A DNA stretch of 61,907 nucleotides. Source: Oscillospiraceae bacterium. GTDB lineage: Bacteria > Bacillota > Clostridia > Oscillospirales > Acutalibacteraceae. The DNA is taken from assembly GCA_902792905.1 (NCBI GenBank), contig CADBBH010000004.1:1-61907 (forward strand), read 5' to 3'. The position numbers and the translations under genes were made by a program. Shown here piece after piece: positions 33,828-43,902 of the stretch (the first letter of the stretch is position 1; each line of letters starts with the position of its first letter). The notes under the pieces are model-generated. The model saw only the letters and a list, made by a program, of their open reading frames with translations. It made no database searches and was not told the DNA's origin.

Positions 33828-34574
33828 TTATTCATCTTCCTCTTCTTCGGCTTTCTTTGCCGCTTCTTCGAGGGCTTTTCGTTCTTCGAGCTCGGTCTGC
33901 GGAGTTCTGACTCCCTCTTTATCCTTCCAGATTCTGTCTATCAGTTTGCCGAAAAGGCCTATAAGCGGAGCGTTGACTATTGTCGTAATAATCGTACCGA
34001 CGCCGATTGCGGTCCATTCAAATCTATGAAGCAGGATAAGCATCAGAATTATTCCGACAGTCAGCGAACTGAAATCGTAAATCCACTTGACTTTTGTGAT
34101 TCTTTTATTCTTGTTTTCGGAATATTCCTTGACGAAAAGCTCCCACACCTCCTGCGGAAGGTCGGTGCGAAAAAAGCAGGCAATCGCGAATGATATGATA
34201 ACTATACTGGCCGCGCAGGCGAGAATCCTTATGCCCGTTTTATCATAAACCTGCGTTCCTATAACATTTCTCCAGGCATCGAGAATTATTCCGAAGATAA
34301 CCGCCGTTCCGAATGAAAGAAGGTATCTCGCCCTGAATTTTTTAATCAGTACGCAGAGCAGTATCAGCACCAGCGCCTGAACTGTATATTCCGCCATTCC
34401 GAAGGTGAATTTCGGAATTGACTGTGACAAGCGAAGATAGGTGACATAGACCGGTGCCTCTATCATTGAAACGCCGTATCCCGCCCTCGCGCTCAGGGTT
34501 ACGCCTAACGGGCAGAGCACCATTCCGAGCACCCACATTATTACGTTTCTTATATGAATCTGATGTTCCTGCAA
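33828..34574 (-). CDS. YczE/YitT-like membrane protein
   Basis: This 248-residue membrane protein has about five or six helices (MWVLGMVLCPLGVTLSARAG, VQALVLILLCVLI, YLLSFGTAVIFGIIL, ILACAASIVIISFAIACFF, LTVGIILMLILLH), with a conserved-looking GYGVSMIEAP near residue 33. The C-terminal 30 residues are highly charged (ELEERKALEEAAKKAEEEEDE), probably a cytoplasmic helix. The fold group (YczE/YyaS/YitT-like) has no established transport substrate. AAGGAG is present upstream. It is the first gene of the operon with the secreted esterase. Confidence 0.85.
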   Translation of the reverse strand: MQEHQIHIRNVIMWVLGMVLCPLGVTLSARAGYGVSMIEAPVYVTYLRLSQSIPKFTFGMAEYTVQALVLILLCVLIKKFRARYLLSFGTAVIFGIILDAWRNVIGTQVYDKTGIRILACAASIVIISFAIACFFRTDLPQEVWELFVKEYSENKNKRITKVKWIYDFSSLTVGIILMLILLHRFEWTAIGVGTIITTIVNAPLIGLFGKLIDRIWKDKEGVRTPQTELEERKALEEAAKKAEEEEDE

Positions 34575-34603
34575 GATGATTTCTCCTTAGCTTTATTCAG
34601 TTT

Positions 34604-34632
34604 ATTTTATAATATTCTACGACTTTTGACAA
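34604..34632 (-). promoter_or_regulatory. Promoter of the YczE-like/esterase operon
   Basis: On the minus strand TTGTCA (plus 34627-34632) and TAAAAT (plus 34604-34609) are spaced by 17 bp. Confidence 0.68.
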
Positions 34633-34655
34633 GGGGTCTGCCGGCTATATTTTAC

Positions 34656-34684
34656 TTGATAAGAATATCTTATTATGGTATAAT
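34656..34684 (+). promoter_or_regulatory. Promoter of the uvrBA operon
   Basis: TTGATA (34656-34661) and TATAAT (34679-34684) have 17 bp spacing. No clear LexA (GAAC-N4-GTTC) box was found near it. Confidence 0.78.
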
Positions 34685-34715
34685 ATAATGAATACTGTAA
34701 ACAGGACTGTAAACT

Positions 34716-36698
34716 ATGGACAAATTCATTCTCAAGGCGCCCTATTCGCCGACCGGCGACCAGCCGCAGGCAATCGACGCGCTTGTAAAAGGAATAAATG
34801 CGGGCTATGACGAGCAGACTCTGCTCGGAGTCACGGGCTCGGGCAAGACCTTCACGATGGCGAATGTAATTGCCCGGCTCAACAGGCCGACTCTCGTGCT
34901 CGCGCATAACAAAACCCTCGCGGCTCAGCTCTGCGGGGAGTTCCGCGAATTCTTTCCCGATAATGCGGTTGAGTATTTCGTTTCTTATTATGATTATTAT
35001 CAGCCCGAAGCGTATATCGCAACGACTGATACATATATTGAGAAAGACAGCGCTGTAAATGATGAAATAGACAAGCTCCGCCATTCTGCTACCTCGGCAC
35101 TCTCCGAGAGACGGGATGTGATTATCGTTGCCTCCGTTTCCTGCATCTACACCCTCGGCGACCCGATCGACTACCGCTCCATGGTTATCTCAATGAGAAC
35201 GGGGCAGGAAAAGAGCAGGGATGAAATAATTGAAAAACTCATCTCAATTCAGTATGAGAGAAACGATATAGATTTCAGCCGAAACAAATTCAGGGTTCGC
35301 GGAGATGTTATCGAGATATTCCCCGCGTATTCAAATGAAAATGCGATAAGAGTCGAATTTTTCGGCGATGAAATTGACAGAATAAGCGAAATCAACGCCC
35401 TCACCGGTCAGGTGAAGAGCACACTCTCCCATGTCGCGATTTATCCCGCATCGCACTATGTAATCGCCTCCGATAAAATGGAAAGGGCGGTTGAGGAAAT
35501 CCTCGGCGAGATGGAGGAGAGGGTTAAATACTTTGAGAGCGAAGGCAAACTGCTCGAAGCTCAGAGAATAAGGCAGAGAACGGAATACGACGTCGAAATG
35601 CTGCGTGAAACGGGCTTCTGCAAGGGTATTGAAAATTATTCGAGAATTATGTCGGGCAGAGAGCCGGGCTCGATGCCGTTTACGCTGCTCGATTATTTTC
35701 CGGATGATTTCATACTTTTTGTCGATGAATCCCACGTCACTCTCCCGCAGGTCAGAGCGATGTACGGTGGCGACAGGGCAAGAAAAACCAGCCTCGTTGA
35801 CTACGGTTTCCGCCTCCCCTCGGCATTTGACAACAGGCCGCTGACCTTTGATGAATTCTATTCAAAGGTGCATCAGAAAATATTCGTGAGCGCGACTCCC
35901 GGCGATTTTGAGAAGGAAAAGAGCGCCGCTATAGTTGAGCAGGTTATCAGACCGACAGGTCTGCTTGATCCCGAAATTTCGGTAAGACCCGTAGAAGGAC
36001 AGATTGACGACCTTGTTTCCGAAATCAATATGAGAGTTGAAAAGCACGAGAGAGTGCTGGTCACGACCCTGACCAAAAAGATGGCGGAGGATCTGACTGA
36101 ATATCTGGAGAATCTTGATATCAAAGTGCGGTATATGCACCACGATATAGATACAATCGAGCGAATGGAAATCATAAGGGGCCTTCGCCTCGGCGATTTC
36201 GATGTACTGGTCGGAATAAACCTCCTGCGCGAGGGTCTCGATATTCCCGAGGTTTCGCTTGTCGCAATTCTCGACGCCGATAAAGAGGGCTTCCTGAGAA
36301 GCGAAACATCTCTTATACAGACGGTCGGCAGAGCCGCGAGAAACGCGGAAGGCAAGGTTATCATGTATGCCGATTCGGTCACTCCGTCAATGGAGAGAGC
36401 GATAATCGAAACAAACCGCCGCCGCGAAAAGCAGATGAAATACAACGAGGAAAACGGAATCGTTCCCAAAACTATAGTCAAGGACATCCACGAAATCATT
36501 GAAATTTCAACCGCTGCGGATGACGAGAAACAATATTCAAAGATGAGCAGAATAGAGAAAGAAAAGCTCATCGCCCAGCTGACCGCCGAAATGAAGGCGG
36601 CCGCAAAGATACTTGAATTCGAACACGCCGCGTATCTGCGCGACAGGATAGAGAAGATAAGAAATTCGGGCTCAAAGGCCAAAACTTCCAAGGGGTAA
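34716..36698 (+). CDS. uvrB: Excinuclease ABC subunit B
   Basis: This 660-residue damage-verifying helicase-like subunit of nucleotide excision repair has Walker [11 protein letters not shown] near residue 37. The beta-hairpin region is [11 protein letters not shown], and the helicase motifs include [12 protein letters not shown] and QTVGRAARN. The C-terminal UVR domain that contacts UvrC is at about 615-655. The length matches the family. The ribosome site is weak (CAGGA). uvrA follows after two bases, and uvrC is not in the window. Confidence 0.98.
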   Translation: MDKFILKAPYSPTGDQPQAIDALVKGINAGYDEQTLLGVTGSGKTFTMANVIARLNRPTLVLAHNKTLAAQLCGEFREFFPDNAVEYFVSYYDYYQPEAYIATTDTYIEKDSAVNDEIDKLRHSATSALSERRDVIIVASVSCIYTLGDPIDYRSMVISMRTGQEKSRDEIIEKLISIQYERNDIDFSRNKFRVRGDVIEIFPAYSNENAIRVEFFGDEIDRISEINALTGQVKSTLSHVAIYPASHYVIASDKMERAVEEILGEMEERVKYFESEGKLLEAQRIRQRTEYDVEMLRETGFCKGIENYSRIMSGREPGSMPFTLLDYFPDDFILFVDESHVTLPQVRAMYGGDRARKTSLVDYGFRLPSAFDNRPLTFDEFYSKVHQKIFVSATPGDFEKEKSAAIVEQVIRPTGLLDPEISVRPVEGQIDDLVSEINMRVEKHERVLVTTLTKKMAEDLTEYLENLDIKVRYMHHDIDTIERMEIIRGLRLGDFDVLVGINLLREGLDIPEVSLVAILDADKEGFLRSETSLIQTVGRAARNAEGKVIMYADSVTPSMERAIIETNRRREKQMKYNEENGIVPKTIVKDIHEIIEISTAADDEKQYSKMSRIEKEKLIAQLTAEMKAAAKILEFEHAAYLRDRIEKIRNSGSKAKTSKG

Positions 36699-36700
36699 TT

Positions 36701-39532
36701 ATGGCAGACAAAATAGTAATCAAAGGAGCAAAGGAGCATAATCTCAAAAATATCGATGTTACGATACCGAGAGATAAGCTTATAGTTTTCACCGGACTCT
36801 CAGGCTCCGGCAAATCGTCTCTCGCATTTGATACGATATATGCGGAGGGGCAGAGACGCTATGTCGAATCCCTCTCATCATACGCGCGCCAGTTTCTCGG
36901 CCAGATGGAAAAGCCGAATGTTGAAAGCATCGACGGCCTTTCGCCTGCAATCTCAATAGATCAGAAATCAACCTCGCGCAATCCACGCTCAACAGTCGGC
37001 ACCGTTACTGAAATCTATGATTATCTGCGCCTTCTCTATGCGAGGATAGGCATCCCGCACTGCCCCGAATGCGGCAGGGAGATAGTCAGGCAGACAGTCG
37101 ATGACATAACCGACAGAATTCTTGCCCTTGAGGAAGGTACAAAAATACAGCTTCTCTCCCCGATTGCAAGAGGAAAAAAGGGCAGATTCGAGAAAGAACT
37201 CGAGCAGGTGCGAAAGAGCGGCTTCGCGAGAGTCCGTATCGACGGCAGCATATATAATTTATCCGAGGAAATCACGCTCGATAAAAATAAGAAGCATACA
37301 ATAGAAGTGGTTGTTGACCGACTTGTGATAAAGGATTCCATCCGTTCACGCCTCGCGGACTCAATCGAAACGGCTACAAATCTTTCGGACGGTCTGCTGG
37401 CCGTTGATATAGTCGGCGGCAAAGAGCAGCTCTACTCGCTTAATTTTGCCTGCCCGGAACACGGAGTATGCATTGAGGAGCTCGAGCCGCGCTCATTCTC
37501 ATTCAACAATCCGTTCGGCGCCTGTCCAAAATGCTCGGGACTCGGCGAATTCAAGAAAATCCATGAGAAAATGATAGTTCCCGATGATAAACTCTCAATT
37601 AATCAGGGGGCAATAAAAGCATCGGGCTGGGGAATTGCCGACGGAACGATCGCGAGAATGTATTACGAAGGGCTCGCGAAAGAATACGGCTTCACTCTCG
37701 ATATGCCTTTCAAAAAGATTCCTGATGAAGCAAAAAGAATCATTTTCTACGGAACCGGCGGCAAAAAAATCAAATTCGTGCGCGGCGGTATCTACGGCGG
37801 CGGCACATATCTTGCCGATTTTGAAGGTGTCATAAACAATCTCGAGAGACGCTATCTTGAAACCTCAAGCGAAGCGCAGAGGGCGGAACTCGAGCAATAT
37901 ACCGCGAGCGAAACCTGCCCCGAATGCGGCGGCGCGCGCCTGAAAAAGGAATATCTAAATGTCACGGTCGGCGGCATAAACATTGATGAATTCTCACATA
38001 AATCAATCACAAAAGAACTTGAATTCATCAATAATCTGAAACTCACCGAAAAGGAAAAACTGATTGGCGGGCTTATAATCAAAGAAATCAGATCGCGCCT
38101 TGAGTTTCTCTCAAGCGTCGGCCTCGAATACCTTCAGCTTTCAAGAGCTGCAGGCACCCTTTCGGGCGGCGAAGCCCAGAGAATCCGACTTGCGACACAG
38201 ATAGGCTCCTCTCTTATGGGCGTTCTCTATGTGCTCGACGAGCCGAGCATCGGCCTTCATCAGAGGGATAATTCAAAGTTGCTTGCAACGCTGAAAAACC
38301 TCAGAGATATAGGCAACACTCTTATAGTTGTTGAACACGACGAAGAGACTATCCTCTCTGCCGACTATGTTGTGGATGTCGGCCCCGGCGCGGGAATTCA
38401 CGGCGGAAATATAGTCTGCACCGGCACTCCCGACGACATTATGAAATGCAAAGAGAGCATAACCGGTCAGTATCTAAGCGGCAAAAAGAAGATTGAGGTT
38501 CCCGAAAAGCGCAGAAAAGGAAACGGCAAATTCCTTACCGTTTACGGCGCGGCGGAAAACAATCTCAAAAATATTGATGTCAAATTTCCGCTCGGCGAAT
38601 TCATTTGCGTAACGGGCGTTTCGGGAAGCGGCAAAAGTTCGCTGATAAATGAGATCCTCTCAAAACATCTTGCGGTTGAACTCAATAACGCCAAAAAGAT
38701 TCAGGGAAATTTCTCAAGAATCGAAGGCACGGAATATCTCGATAAAGTCATAACCATCGACCAGAGCCCTATCGGCAAATCCCCGCGCTCAAATCCGGCA
38801 ACCTATACCGGCGTATTCACCGATATAAGAGATCTCTTTGCTCAAACCACGGACGCAAAGAAGCGCGGCTACAAGGCAAACCGCTTTTCGTTCAATGTCA
38901 AAGGCGGCAGATGCGAGGCCTGCCAGGGCGACGGCATAGTCAAAATAGAGATGCAGTTCCTCGCGGATGTATATGTCCCCTGCGAAACATGCCGCGGTGA
39001 GAGATACAACCGAGAAACACTCGAGGTTCATTATAAAGGCAAAAACATTCACGATGTGCTTGAAATGACTGTCGAGGAAGCGATGAATTTCTTTGAGGCA
39101 GTTCCTAAAATCCGCAGAAAGATTGAAGCAATTTATGATGTCGGTCTCGGATATATCAAACTCGGACAGCCCGCGACTACGCTTTCCGGCGGTGAGGCAC
39201 AGAGAGTAAAACTTGCGACCGAGCTTTCGCGCACGGCTACAGGCAAGACTGTATATATTCTCGATGAGCCGACCACCGGCCTTCACGCGGCGGATGTCCA
39301 CCGCCTGACCGAAGTGCTTCAGAAACTTGTCAACTCCGGAAATACTGTAATTGTCATCGAGCATAATCTCGATATGATAAAGACTGCCGATTACATCATA
39401 GATCTCGGCCCCGAGGGTGGTGACGAGGGCGGAAACATAGTCGCTGCCGGCACTCCCGAAGAGGTCGCGAAGGTCAAGGCATCATATACCGGCCAGTACC
39501 TTAAGCCCCTTCTGAAGAAGAAAGGAAAGTAA
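36701..39532 (+). CDS. uvrA: Excinuclease ABC subunit A
   Basis: This 943-residue damage-sensing ATPase of nucleotide excision repair has two ABC modules: Walker [10 protein letters not shown] near residue 31 and GVSGSGKSS near 640, with two LSGGEAQR signatures and two Walker B regions. Zinc-binding cysteine sets occur as CPEC in the N-terminal half, CPKC and CPECGGARL, and CEAC...CETC near 740-765. The length is standard. It is translationally coupled to uvrB and followed after one base by a sugar kinase gene that has no link to DNA repair. Confidence 0.98.
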   Translation: MADKIVIKGAKEHNLKNIDVTIPRDKLIVFTGLSGSGKSSLAFDTIYAEGQRRYVESLSSYARQFLGQMEKPNVESIDGLSPAISIDQKSTSRNPRSTVGTVTEIYDYLRLLYARIGIPHCPECGREIVRQTVDDITDRILALEEGTKIQLLSPIARGKKGRFEKELEQVRKSGFARVRIDGSIYNLSEEITLDKNKKHTIEVVVDRLVIKDSIRSRLADSIETATNLSDGLLAVDIVGGKEQLYSLNFACPEHGVCIEELEPRSFSFNNPFGACPKCSGLGEFKKIHEKMIVPDDKLSINQGAIKASGWGIADGTIARMYYEGLAKEYGFTLDMPFKKIPDEAKRIIFYGTGGKKIKFVRGGIYGGGTYLADFEGVINNLERRYLETSSEAQRAELEQYTASETCPECGGARLKKEYLNVTVGGINIDEFSHKSITKELEFINNLKLTEKEKLIGGLIIKEIRSRLEFLSSVGLEYLQLSRAAGTLSGGEAQRIRLATQIGSSLMGVLYVLDEPSIGLHQRDNSKLLATLKNLRDIGNTLIVVEHDEETILSADYVVDVGPGAGIHGGNIVCTGTPDDIMKCKESITGQYLSGKKKIEVPEKRRKGNGKFLTVYGAAENNLKNIDVKFPLGEFICVTGVSGSGKSSLINEILSKHLAVELNNAKKIQGNFSRIEGTEYLDKVITIDQSPIGKSPRSNPATYTGVFTDIRDLFAQTTDAKKRGYKANRFSFNVKGGRCEACQGDGIVKIEMQFLADVYVPCETCRGERYNRETLEVHYKGKNIHDVLEMTVEEAMNFFEAVPKIRRKIEAIYDVGLGYIKLGQPATTLSGGEAQRVKLATELSRTATGKTVYILDEPTTGLHAADVHRLTEVLQKLVNSGNTVIVIEHNLDMIKTADYIIDLGPEGGDEGGNIVAAGTPEEVAKVKASYTGQYLKPLLKKKGK

Positions 39533-39533
39533 G

Positions 39534-40658
39534 ATGAATAAATTCAAGGAAATACCCGATGAAATACTGACCGCTTTTGTTTTTGAAGGCGAGCCGGTCA
39601 GCGCAGAGAGAATTACCGACGGGCATATAAACAACACTTTCGCTCTCACTTTCGAGAGCGAAGGCGGGAATAAAAGAAAATATCTGCTTCAGGAACTGAA
39701 CACAAACGTTTTCAGGCAGCCCGAAGCGCTGATGAATAATGTGGTCGGCGTAACCGAATTTCTGCGCAAAAAGATTACCGCTGCGGGCGGAGACCCTGAA
39801 AGAGAATGTCTTACAGTCATCCCTTCCGCCGACTCGAAGCCATATTATATTTCAAAAGACGGCAAATTCTGGCGTTGCTTCAATTTCATTGAAAATACTT
39901 ATACACTGCAGAGGGTTGAAAGTGCGGAAAGCTTTGCGGCATCCGCGAGGGCTTTCGGCAATTTCCAGTGTCTGCTCGCCGATTATCCCGCGGAAACTCT
40001 CGCGGAAACTATTCCGAATTTTCATAATACCGTATCGCGCTTTGCCGATTTCAAAAAAGCGGTTGAGGATAATCTCTCGGGCAGAGCGGACAACTGCAGA
40101 GAGGAAATCAAATTCATATTATCGCGTGAGAGCGATTGCTCTGTGCTTGTTGATATGACGGCAAAGGGAGAACTCCCCCTGAGAGTCACACATAATGACA
40201 CAAAGCTCAATAATGTTATGTTTGATAACGAAACCGGCGTGGGAATATGCGTGGTTGACCTTGATACGGTAATGCCCGGCCTCGCGCTCTATGATTTCGG
40301 TGACAGCATCAGATTCGGCGCAAGCACTGCCGCCGAGGATGAGCCCGACCTCGAAAAAGTCCATTTCAGCCCGGAATACTTTGAAGCATATACTGACGGC
40401 TTCCTCTCAACGGCGGGAAGGGCGCTGACCGATAACGAGATAAAGTATCTTCCCTTCTCATCGAAGCTCATGACTCTCGAATGCGGAATGCGTTTTCTCG
40501 GCGACTATATCAACGGCGACACCTATTTCAAAACGGATTACCCAGAGCATAATCTTGTAAGAGCCAGGACTCAGCTTAAACTCGTTTCCGAGATGGAAGA
40601 CAAAATGCAGATTATGACCGACACGGTCAGCAGAATCCGCATAAAATACGGAATCTGA
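39534..40658 (+). CDS. Phosphotransferase, N-acetylhexosamine 1-kinase (NahK)-like
   Basis: This 374-residue kinase has the aminoglycoside-phosphotransferase fold. The catalytic loop reads VTHNDTKLNNVMFD and the metal-binding region VDLDTVMPGLALYDFGD. That pairing is shared with NahK/LnpB of bifidobacteria, which phosphorylates N-acetylgalactosamine and N-acetylglucosamine at C1 in the galacto-/lacto-N-biose pathway. If it has that role it would feed amino sugars from mucin or milk glycans, in line with nagB elsewhere in the window. No lacto-N-biose phosphorylase or epimerase is adjacent. AAAGGAAAG precedes the start. Family membership is likely and the substrate is inferred. Confidence 0.82.
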   Translation: MNKFKEIPDEILTAFVFEGEPVSAERITDGHINNTFALTFESEGGNKRKYLLQELNTNVFRQPEALMNNVVGVTEFLRKKITAAGGDPERECLTVIPSADSKPYYISKDGKFWRCFNFIENTYTLQRVESAESFAASARAFGNFQCLLADYPAETLAETIPNFHNTVSRFADFKKAVEDNLSGRADNCREEIKFILSRESDCSVLVDMTAKGELPLRVTHNDTKLNNVMFDNETGVGICVVDLDTVMPGLALYDFGDSIRFGASTAAEDEPDLEKVHFSPEYFEAYTDGFLSTAGRALTDNEIKYLPFSSKLMTLECGMRFLGDYINGDTYFKTDYPEHNLVRARTQLKLVSEMEDKMQIMTDTVSRIRIKYGI

Positions 40659-40675
40659 TTCCGGCAACAGAAAAG

Positions 40676-40705
40676 GAGAATCCGCACCTTTCGGTGCGGA
40701 TTCTC
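40676..40705. terminator. Perfect 13-bp hairpin between convergent genes
   Basis: GAGAATCCGCACC (40676-40688) pairs fully with GGTGCGGATTCTC (40693-40705). The minus strand continues CTTTTCTGTT, favouring termination of the XRE gene. The plus strand lacks a T-tract, so termination of the uvr operon there may be weak or rely on another mechanism. Confidence 0.78.
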
Positions 40706-40736
40706 TGAGGAGTTGTATATAAAGGGGTAGGAGTTG

Positions 40737-40985
40737 TCAAATCTTTATGCCGAGCAAATCGTTGACGCTGATTTTAAGCACCTCAGCGAAAGCTTTAAGC
40801 TCATAGTCATTAACGCTGCGGATCTGACCTTCAATTTTTGACAGACCCGAGGCATTAAGCTCGATGCCTTTTGCGTTGAGCGCTTCAAGAAGTTCAAACT
40901 GTTTCATTTTGAGTTCCTTGCGCCTCTGCTCAATCTTCGCGCCCACAATATTTTTATCTCCGAGCGCCTGTTTTCTTATTCTCAT
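40737..40985 (-). CDS. Small XRE-family helix-turn-helix regulator
   Basis: This 82-residue protein is almost entirely a Cro/C1-type DNA-binding domain (VGAKIEQRRKELKMKQFELLEALNAKG, then ASGLSKIEGQIRSVNDYELKAFAEVL). There is no sensor or dimerisation domain beyond it. ATG 40985 is fixed by GGAGG upstream; a longer in-frame extension has no ribosome site and crosses the promoter. It is divergent from pncB, with 278 bp of AT-rich intergenic DNA between them. Its target is unknown; its own promoter carries a direct repeat that could be an operator. Confidence 0.9.
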   Translation of the reverse strand: MRIRKQALGDKNIVGAKIEQRRKELKMKQFELLEALNAKGIELNASGLSKIEGQIRSVNDYELKAFAEVLKISVNDLLGIKI

Positions 40986-41054
40986 GTTGACCTCCGGGAA
41001 ATATAATAAATTGCTTTGAAATGCAACTTTTTTCCCTGAATGACATCTTACAGC

Positions 41055-41087
41055 CCGATTGTAACACATAATTTTGCCGATTGCAAC
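41055..41087 (-). promoter_or_regulatory. Promoter of the XRE gene with overlapping direct repeat
   Basis: On the minus strand TTGCAA (plus 41081-41086) and TACAAT (plus 41058-41063) are spaced by 17 bp. On the plus strand the same span holds CCGATTGTAAC (41055-41065) and CCGATTGCAAC (41077-41087), two copies 22 bp apart with one difference. Confidence 0.65.
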
Positions 41088-41197
41088 CCTTTTTTTCAAT
41101 TTTTTTATGTTTTTTCCGAATTTTATTGCATTTTTGCGCATAAACAGGCATTTTTAATTTCTAAATACTGAATTCATAAAAATTTACAGTTAAATTA

Positions 41198-41226
41198 TTG
41201 AATTGTTACAGTACATAATATATAAT
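41198..41226 (+). promoter_or_regulatory. Promoter of the pncB operon
   Basis: TTGAAT (41198-41203) and TATAAT (41221-41226) have 17 bp spacing, followed by ACGGAGG before the gene. Confidence 0.75.
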
Positions 41227-41263
41227 AATTTTATTATGCATAATAATTTACGGAGGCGCTTTT

Positions 41264-42715
41264 ATGAGCAGTTTTGATGTCAAAAGAAATCTTACAATGC
41301 TTACGGATTTTTATGAAATAACCATGGCAAACGGCTATTTCAAACACGGTCATAAGGATACGACCGCCTTCTTTGATATGTTTTTCAGAAGCATTCCGGA
41401 TAAGGGCGGCTTCGCAATTATGTGCGGCGTCGAGCAGCTTGCGGAATACCTCAAAAATCTGAAATTCACTCCCGAGGATATCGAATATCTGCGAGGCAGA
41501 GGTTTCGGAGAGGAATTTCTCGATTATCTCGCGAATTTCAAATTTGAATGCGATGTATGGGCTGTCCCCGAAGGCACCCCGATTTTCCCCGGCGAGCCGA
41601 TAGTCAAGGTCAGGGGACCCGTTATGCAGGCGCAGTTAATTGAAACTATGGTGCTCCTTTGCATAAATCATCAGAGTCTTATTGCCACCAAGGCAAACAG
41701 AATAGTCAGAGCCGCACAGGGCAGAGCGATTATGGAATTCGGTTCACGCCGCGCCCAGGGCTGGGACGGCGCAATTTACGGCGCGAGAGCCGCCTGCATC
41801 GGCGGCTGTGTCGGCACAGCCTGCACCATAAGCGATCAGGCCTTCGGCACACCCGCTCTCGGCACTATGGCGCATTCCTGGATTCAGCTCTTTGACAGCG
41901 AATATGAATCATTCAAGGCGTATGCTCTGGAATATCCCGATGCCTGCACGCTTCTTATAGACACGTATAATGTTCTTAAGAGCGGTGTTCCCAACGCAAT
42001 CAAATGTTTCGACGAAGTCCTGAAACCGCTTGGAAAACGTCCCAAGGGCGTCAGAATCGACAGCGGAGATATAGCTTATCTTTCACGAAAGACGCGTAAG
42101 ATGCTTGACGAGGCCGGCTATCCCGATTGCGCGATAGTCGCTTCGAATTCGCTCGATGAATACATTATTCGCGATATGCTGTTGCAGGATGCGAAAATTG
42201 ATTCGTTCGGAGTCGGTGAGCGCCTCATAACATCATCTTCAAGCCCTGTTTTCGGCGGAGTATATAAGCTTGTCGCAGTCGAGAAAGACGGAGAGATTAT
42301 TCCGAAAATCAAGATAAGCGAAAACGTTTCAAAGATTACGACTCCCGGTGACAAAAAGGTTTACAGAATATATGACAATGAAACAGGAAAAGCGGAGGCA
42401 GATTTAATCGCGTTCACCGATGAAATAATTGACTTTTCCGCTCCCCTTACTCTCTTTGACCCGGACTTCACCTGGAAAAAGAAGACCTTTGAAAATTATA
42501 CGGTCAGGGAACTGCTCGAGCCCATTTTTGCTGGCGGCGAATGCCTTTATAAATTCAAAACCCTGGACGAAACCAAAAAATACTGCAAGGAGCAGATTGA
42601 CACTCTCTGGGATGAAGTTCTCAGATTCGAGAATCCTCACAAATACTATGTTGACCTCTCTGAGACTCTCTGGGAGAAGAAGAGCAGCATGATTGAGGAA
42701 ATCAGGAAGATATGA
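41264..42715 (+). CDS. pncB: Nicotinate phosphoribosyltransferase
   Basis: This 483-residue enzyme converts nicotinate and PRPP to nicotinate mononucleotide, the Preiss-Handler salvage route to NAD. Typical motifs are LTDFYEITMANGYF at the N-terminus, MEFGSRRAQGWDGA with the catalytic-region histidine in GTMAHSW, and GVRIDSGD near 265. The length is typical of the longer Gram-positive type. CGGAGG lies before ATG 41264. The next gene overlaps its stop by four bases (ATGA). Confidence 0.96.
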   Translation: MSSFDVKRNLTMLTDFYEITMANGYFKHGHKDTTAFFDMFFRSIPDKGGFAIMCGVEQLAEYLKNLKFTPEDIEYLRGRGFGEEFLDYLANFKFECDVWAVPEGTPIFPGEPIVKVRGPVMQAQLIETMVLLCINHQSLIATKANRIVRAAQGRAIMEFGSRRAQGWDGAIYGARAACIGGCVGTACTISDQAFGTPALGTMAHSWIQLFDSEYESFKAYALEYPDACTLLIDTYNVLKSGVPNAIKCFDEVLKPLGKRPKGVRIDSGDIAYLSRKTRKMLDEAGYPDCAIVASNSLDEYIIRDMLLQDAKIDSFGVGERLITSSSSPVFGGVYKLVAVEKDGEIIPKIKISENVSKITTPGDKKVYRIYDNETGKAEADLIAFTDEIIDFSAPLTLFDPDFTWKKKTFENYTVRELLEPIFAGGECLYKFKTLDETKKYCKEQIDTLWDEVLRFENPHKYYVDLSETLWEKKSSMIEEIRKI

Positions 42716-43902
42716 TTCTTTATGAAATTCACGGCTGCTTCAGACGCTCGCTGATTAAAGCGGGACTGTTCTTTGAAAATATTGTTTATGATATTTCAAA
42801 AGGAAAGCTCGCAAAACACTGCTTTGACAAGGCGGTTGAGGCGCACGATACTGGCTCAAGGGTAAAAATCCTGAGAAGTGATGATTATTCAACCGATATT
42901 GCCAAAACCGGCAGCTACGGAAATCCTTCGGATGAAATATTCAGAATAGTTTCAACCTCCGATTTTCATCTTGAGGATGATTATGAAATCAATAATAAAA
43001 CTCTCGGATTTTTCGCAAGGCAGATCATGGACCTGCGCCCCGATCTCGTTGTAGTCACGGGCGACGCGGTGCAGACAAAATATCAGCAGATTGATGTCAT
43101 CCGCTTTGCGCGCCTGATGGAGAAGCTCGGCGTTTACTGGACGATAGTTTTCGGCAATCACGAGGTCCGCGAGGAGAAGGGCATATATAAATGGATGATG
43201 GCAAAGAGCGCTTCGATTCATCCGCACTGCCTCTGCAAAATCGGTCCCGATAATCTCTACGGCTACGCCAATCACACGGTAAACATAATCGGTGAAAGCG
43301 GAAAGTTGCGTGAAACGCTGTTTTTATTCGATTCGGGCAGGGATATCCGCGATGAATACCGCAGTGAATACAATATCCACGATGATGTGAGCGGCTATGA
43401 TTTCCTCAAAAAAGAGCAGATTGAATTCTACGAAAACGAAGTGAAATCCCTTAAGATCAAATACGGGGATTTTGATTCGATTATGTATATGCATATTCCG
43501 CTGTGTGAATATGAGCACGCCTTCAAAGAAGACGGAAACGGCGGATACAATCCCTCGGGAGAATGCGAAATTCTCTACGGCGACCAGTATGAAAGCGTCG
43601 CGTGCTCTCCGGTCAATACCGGAATGTTTGACGCAATTCTCAGGAACGGCAGCACCAAGGCCGTCTTCGCGGGCCACGATCATGTCAATGACTGGTGCGT
43701 CCTTTATAAAGGAGTTTATCTCGTTTACAGCCTCTCTGCGGATTATAAGCTTTATCACCTCGGCACTATGTTCGGAAAACCCGAGGCCGAGTGGCTGCAG
43801 GGAGTCACCGTAACCGATATTCATCCCGGCGGCAAGCTTGAATTCACGCCGAGTTTCAACAGCAAATATCTCAACAAGGAGACAAACGATGGAGAAAAAT
43901 AA
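42712..43902 (+). CDS. Calcineurin-like metallophosphoesterase, cytoplasmic
   Basis: This 396-residue enzyme has no signal peptide. An N-terminal region of about 75 residues precedes the catalytic domain, which shows DFH (D84, H86), GDAV (D118), GNHE (N149, H150), MHIP and GHDH, a complete two-metal set. The closest general type is the purple-acid-phosphatase-like/SbcD-distant calcineurin family with unknown substrate. It is the third phosphoesterase of this superfamily in the window, each with a different topology. It overlaps pncB at ATGA and the following YfhO gene by 14 bases, so the three genes are coupled. Confidence 0.87.
   Translation: MILYEIHGCFRRSLIKAGLFFENIVYDISKGKLAKHCFDKAVEAHDTGSRVKILRSDDYSTDIAKTGSYGNPSDEIFRIVSTSDFHLEDDYEINNKTLGFFARQIMDLRPDLVVVTGDAVQTKYQQIDVIRFARLMEKLGVYWTIVFGNHEVREEKGIYKWMMAKSASIHPHCLCKIGPDNLYGYANHTVNIIGESGKLRETLFLFDSGRDIRDEYRSEYNIHDDVSGYDFLKKEQIEFYENEVKSLKIKYGDFDSIMYMHIPLCEYEHAFKEDGNGGYNPSGECEILYGDQYESVACSPVNTGMFDAILRNGSTKAVFAGHDHVNDWCVLYKGVYLVYSLSADYKLYHLGTMFGKPEAEWLQGVTVTDIHPGGKLEFTPSFNSKYLNKETNDGEK

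Noticed and set aside
35873-36739. 288-codon open frame opposite uvrB
   Set aside because: It is antisense to highly conserved uvrB codons, rich in Ser and Ile/Leu as expected from a shadow frame, and has no promoter.
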